Shown: positions 59,968 to 64,000 of the stretch, in pieces | How the letters are laid out: each line of letters opens with the position of its first letter | Position numbering within the stretch: position 1 is the stretch's first letter | Source: Paragonimus westermani | Taxonomy: Eukaryota; Platyhelminthes; Trematoda; Plagiorchiida; Troglotrematidae | Direction: 5' to 3' | NCBI GenBank assembly: GCA_008508345.1 | Contig: QNGE01000298.1 | Coordinates: forward strand, 102,979 to 166,978 | Length of the DNA stretch: 64,000 nt | The notes under the pieces: model-generated | What the model was told of the DNA's origin: nothing | The model's database searches: none | The model's input: the letters and a program-made list of their open reading frames with translations, nothing else | Program-made: the position numbers and the translations under genes

Positions 59968-62260
59968 CTGGCTTCTCTAGTCTAACTTACAGATGAGCTA
60001 ACTCCGTCATGCTCCACTCACCTACTTCCATCACACTTATCTGGCCGTAAACTGGAGAGTGTCAGAATGTGTCTGTGAATTGGTGGAAAAATAATGTCCT
60101 CACTGCCTTTTAGGTAAATATGACTTCGGATATTGAGTCCTAAGCTGTTGAACACTCTAAGTGGTTTTACTGTTCGGTCTAAACAGTAACTCAACTAGAG
60201 TTCAGTAGCGAAGCTTTCTTACTCAGAGCTGAACTGCTTGCAACTGCCCGTCGTCTCCATGCAAGCCTTTTCACAACGGCACAAGCAAAGTCACTGTTAA
60301 ACAAACACGCTTCAAAAGCTTTTCCGCACGTTTGGCGACTGCTCACTCGAAGACATGCCCGCGTCGCCGCTGGTACCTATGTGACCAGGAAGTAGACGCG
60401 GAAAACTAAATATGCTCTGAGTCAAACAGAGTAATACCAGTGGAAAAAGGTGCTGCCTTTGCAGTCTTTCCTGACACCGGAGAACTGCCTACACGAAGAA
60501 CTGCGGTCTCCTGGATAACTCCAACGAGTACCGACCCGAGGCATTGTCGGCTCATCCTCACATTGATGAGCGAACATGACGTACGATTGTGCCTTCACAC
60601 TGGTCTGTGGTCAACACAATCACTGGACAGGAAGTATACTGAACGCTGAGGAGCACGGAAAATAGCGTCCCAGGTTTGGACAGACTGTTGCCTAAACATA
60701 TGAAGCGCATGAAAGCTGATGCTTTGGCCAGATATTTCAACCTCTGCCTGCTAGACGAAGGTTGTGCTGTTCATCTGTGTCACCCACAAATCAAGCTAGT
60801 TCCGAAAGTGAATAACCTTTCCTCTTCCAGCGAACTGAGATCTATCTGCAACGTATCTGCAACTTCTGTGCATTTCCCTCAGAAGATCTTGCCTGACCGT
60901 TCGTATATGCGTCTGCAACTGCTCGCTGTTTACTTCGTGTTTCTACACTGTGATGGTTGCCTCTAGGCGACCTCAGTACTACATGCACCGCTCTGGAACT
61001 CATGCACCACGTAGTACATCCTGTGTGCAGCCCGTATTGAAGAGTCCACGGTGTTCCATTATCAGATCGGCCCGAACTTTCGGTCTTATGGAAACGCTTC
61101 AGTCACGCTAGAAAGGTTCGTCCTCCGATCTCACCGTAGTGTCGCCGCTGCCATTCAGCATAATAATGGGTGAAGTGTTGGCTGTGTCTTGGCCGGAGTT
61201 TGGTTACTAGTTCCAGGATATAGTTGTTAGCGACTTCGCTTAAGCTGACAATTTGATTCTGCTTGCCGAGAGTCCTACGTCTCTTTCTGAGAAGCTTGCA
61301 GTCACCGCTAGTGCTCTGGAGCTATCTGGACCGAAGGTCAACATGTATAAAACTAAACCGTGGTCATCTGTGGTGACCATAAGCAAAACACAACAGCTAT
61401 AGCCGAGGATCCCAGTAATTTTGGCTCACATCATCCATTAATTAAGCGTCTCTGACACAGTGGTCTACCTAGGTACTTCGGCCACCCGGAAAGGTAAAGC
61501 ATTCACCAGTCACCAACTGCAGCATCGTACGATGATAGATGAAACAATTAAAGCTCTTCTTTAGTCGCATCGACACCTCTAACCTTTGAGACGATGTCTG
61601 ACTTCGACGAATCACTCGCTAGATTTGAGCCAGGCCCACCGCAACAAGAGCAAGGCTGTGGATTGTACAACACACCAGTTTGTTCGGCAGTGCTTCTACC
61701 TTCCAAGAAACATACCAATCAGCCACGTGTACACTCCGGCTCGCTTGGGCGGTCTGGGGATTCGGAGTTTGCTCGCTACTATTCCTATCTGGTGCAAATA
61801 TCTTGAGTGGAGAGACTGCCCTTCAGTCAGTGTCCAGTTCTGAGGAGCGTGGTCAAAGATGATTTGTTTAGCCCTGTCACGAGGGACCTCAGTTTCGCGG
61901 TATGCGTTCAGGGTGTTGTAATAACGAGCAAAGATGATGTTCATGCGGCGTGGATGAATAACCTTTACCACGCGCTAGATGGACGTGGTCTTCAGTAAGT
62001 TTCGTGCTGTCCACTCTCCATTCACTGGTTCATGAATCCAGACGGCATTTTCTCCAGGTTATTTATTCATGTCATTCGCCTCCGATACGGTCTTCTGCGG
62101 ACGAATTTCGGGAACTCATAAGTTGGCCGAAATGTCCACTCAGTTATCTGTCGCTACAACTGAGGTCAACCGGAAAGTCTTGTTCGTATTCCCCATTCGT
62201 GCTGAATCATCGACGATGTTTGGTGTGCTCCGTAAACCTGTGGCCAAAGGACTGACGAAA
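59968..62260 (+). pseudogene. R2-like reverse transcriptase and C-terminal region
   Basis: Recognisable blocks in order are LLATARRLHASLF (about 60235), ARYFNLCLLDEG and LVPKVNNLSSSSELRSI (about 60735-60850), and YFVFLHCDGCL (about 60930-60965), which corresponds to the FxxxDGC palm block. Next, ADNLILLAESPTSLSEKL at 61244-61297 is the catalytic box with Asn for the second Asp. VVYLGTSATRKGKAF lies near 61460-61505. TTHQFVRQCFYLPR and YTPARLGGLGI at about 61665-61760 are the signature before the endonuclease. NNLYHALDGRGLQ follows at about 61960-61996. The zinc-knuckle and PD-(D/E)XK nuclease motifs further on are not readable. Several stops and frame changes; not functional. Confidence 0.82.
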
Positions 62261-62779
62261 AGGCTGCGCAATCTAGGCTACGTAGTCCTCGTGGTGCTAC
62301 GAGCACCAAGGGTGAACTCGTTTATCAAATCCAATGTCACCACCGTTCTTTACGGCGCTTTTTTATTTTTACAAACAGTTTGGTTTGGGTGTTCCCTTTT
62401 CACAACTTTGTTGCTTAAATTTTGACGCCACCGTTTACCGTTTCTTGTAGTGAAGCTATATAAATTATAAGTAAAATATACGATCACACTCATGGTACCA
62501 ATAGTATTACAAATAATTAGTGACTGCAATGATTCTGCAGTTCTACCTTTAATCCTTAAGTTCTGAATTGATTACAATACATGTGCAATCGTTTGCCCTC
62601 CATTTATCATCTTCAGCCATCATCGAGCCACTCGTCTGTAGTTGTGTTCTCATTTTATTATTTCTAATTAATATACCTTTGACTTTGCGCGCCCACCTTT
62701 GTTTCACTTATTCATCCTAATTAACTGTTTGCTGAAACTTCACTTAAACGCATCTAGACGGCGTTACGTTAGGTGCTGT
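62261..62779. other. Spacer between two LINE remnants
   Basis: May contain the 3' end of the R2-like element and the undetectable 5' part of the next one. AT-rich around 62440-62520. No motif seen. Confidence 0.4.
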
Positions 62780-63835
62780 TCCTGGCCGCCATATTCATGA
62801 AATCCTTTTTGCGACTGCCTATGTTCCCTTTGCAAGAAGTGGAACTCTATCTAAGCTTCTATGCGTCATTGATGAGAGTGCCACAGTGGTCCATAATGCG
62901 GCGTACGTCAAGGCTGTTCATCTTCAGCATCCATGTTCATATCTAACATGGACGAAATAATGCAGGACTGTCTGCGGTGGACGTGAATTCCTTATCCTTC
63001 TGAAGACTCACAGCTCTTGATCATGCTGACCTCATGGCATTGATGTCTGACAATTTTCAAACAGCTCAAACAAAGCTGGAACCTAGGTCGTTTTTAGAAT
63101 CAGCTTTGCAGCCTCCAAGTGTAATGTGTTTCTGTAAAACTGCAGTGATCATGTAGATTCCATGTAGGTAAACAAAGGTACAAGGGTTACTGACCGGTTC
63201 GTGCATTTAGAAAGCCATATTATTGACGGCGGATGTGTAGAGTATGAAATGAAAGTAACTATCTTTAAGGTTAGAGTGGTATTCACTCGTTAGGGATACC
63301 TCTAGCAAAAAGAGGTACCTCTCTGATGTTTAGTTACCACGTGTGCAAGGCAACTTTGAGTTAAGTACTAGTTTAATTTTGCGAAACATGGCCGTTTGGG
63401 ACAGAAGACGTAAAATGTTTTCAGGTACTTGACCATCGAGACCTAACCTCGATCGCTTGTGCCGGCGACACAAACGAGTAAGCAGGGAAGATGTTGGGAT
63501 ACGAGTATTTGGTAGTGACGGCCAGGCGAATTTTTGGCTCATTCCTTACGTTTTCACAGGCCTAGATAGCTAGGTGATGTACTGAAGAGGCTAACTAGTC
63601 GTTTGTCGCACAGATCACTCTATGGCGATGCTACGGCCGACTGACGTAAGGTTCAAGCTGGACAGTTAATGACGTGGATGAAACTGTTCGTCAAGGGGCT
63701 TGCCACCATAGATTGGGTTCGTCTTCCAGGCCGGGAACCTAGAAATTCGCAGAATGTGTGGCTAGAGACGAGATGGCGGTGGATCGGTCTGAATAACGAG
63801 AATGTTGTCGTTTGGCGGAGTTTTTTGTGAAGTGG
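62780..63835 (+). pseudogene. RTE/CR1-like LINE reverse transcriptase, C-terminal half
   Basis: Plus-strand frames carry GVRQGCSSS (about 62905-62930), directly followed by SNMDEIMQDCL (about 62945-62975), a typical RT block. The catalytic box at 63016-63033 reads LDHADL instead of LDYADD, so the second Asp is lost. Then come DRFVHLESHIIDGG (about 63195-63230), CETWPFGTEDVK (about 63385-63415) and FQVLDHRDLTSIA. The C-terminal signature follows with AGQLMTWMKL, VRLPGREPRNSQNVWLE and RWRWI (about 63655-63795). This order is that of the RTE- or CR1-like LINEs common in flatworms. Frameshifts and stops are frequent. The endonuclease half upstream is missing or unreadable. Confidence 0.82.
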
Positions 63836-64000
63836 GTGCATTTAATGAGGCTGGGCAATAAAGGCTGCAAAGAAACTGACTACGCCTTACCTTCGCTTAT
63901 ACCTTGGCATTTTTGTTCACAAGGTACAGGCACTTTGACGTGGAGTGTTTGAATATAGGTGTAGCCATTTTTAGTAGTTAGATCCCCTCCCCCTGTCGTT
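63836..64000. other. Downstream flank of the RTE/CR1-like LINE
   Basis: Probably includes the element's 3' end, but no simple-sequence tail is visible before the window ends. Confidence 0.35.

Larger units (their letters stand above)
59690..62260 (+). mobile_element. R2-like non-LTR retrotransposon remnant
   Basis: Plus-strand frames give the order expected for an element of the R2/NeSL/HERO group: N-terminal C2H2 zinc finger, short basic linker, RT, then the conserved segment leading into the C-terminal endonuclease. All parts are degenerate and spread over all three frames. I find no 28S rDNA or spliced-leader sequence next to it that would point to a specific target. The 3' end is unclear after about 62260. 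Confidence 0.8.

Noticed and set aside
1..64000. CRISPR arrays, bacterial operons or terminators
   Set aside because: No regularly spaced direct repeats; codon context and retroelement content are those of an animal genome.

Overview
This is eukaryotic, animal-type DNA with no sign of bacterial or viral gene organisation. No Met-initiated open frame exceeds 165 codons in 64 kb. There are no operons, no recognisable tRNA or rRNA genes, and no host gene that I can prove. What can be recognised is a graveyard of decayed retroelements. The combination of several GIY-YIG-bearing Penelope-like elements (PLEs), an R2-like LINE with an N-terminal zinc finger and an RTE/CR1-like LINE tail fits a flatworm, most likely a digenean trematode. 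That assignment is inference from the element families, not from a marker gene. Two single undetermined bases (25076 and 45193) suggest draft assembly sequence.

Layout. 0.43-1.77 kb: PLE-A, minus strand, reverse transcriptase (RT) plus a well preserved GIY-YIG endonuclease motif. 6.17-7.75 kb: PLE-C (minus, RT plus endonuclease), with a second weaker endonuclease-like fragment, PLE-B, directly downstream. 12.30 kb, 28.75 kb and 58.93 kb: three diverged copies of a short dispersed repeat in one orientation. 18.3 and 21.2 kb: a nearly identical 200-bp inverted pair; between the arms, at 19.24-19.41 kb, lies an almost perfect long palindrome. 24.9 and 50.8 kb: two copies of a ~450-bp repeat, one carrying an 83-codon frame. 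27.6-28.1 kb: tail of PLE-D. 35.86-38.71 kb: PLE-E, the most complete element, with an intact YVDD box, flanked by inverted copies of its own 3' end plus a third partial copy. 47.2-47.7 kb: a probable LTR-retrotransposon integrase remnant. 59.7-62.3 kb: R2-like LINE. 62.8-63.8 kb: RTE/CR1-like LINE. All PLE remnants lie on the minus strand and both LINEs on the plus strand.

The elements are broken by stops and frameshifts. PLE-A has a stop codon in place of the Tyr of YVDD, PLE-C has lost its YVDD, and the two LINEs have altered catalytic boxes (ADN, HADL). The most interesting signals are non-coding: a hammerhead-like CTGATGA...GAAAAC...GTTTG motif shared by the 3' regions of two different PLE families and partly by the palindrome; the 200-bp inverted pair, with only two mismatches and an abrupt identity edge, which also carries three consecutive small hairpins; and the head-to-tail-inverted terminal structure of PLE-E. 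All translations and repeat comparisons were done by eye on both strands, so family names are recognition of motifs, not database results.
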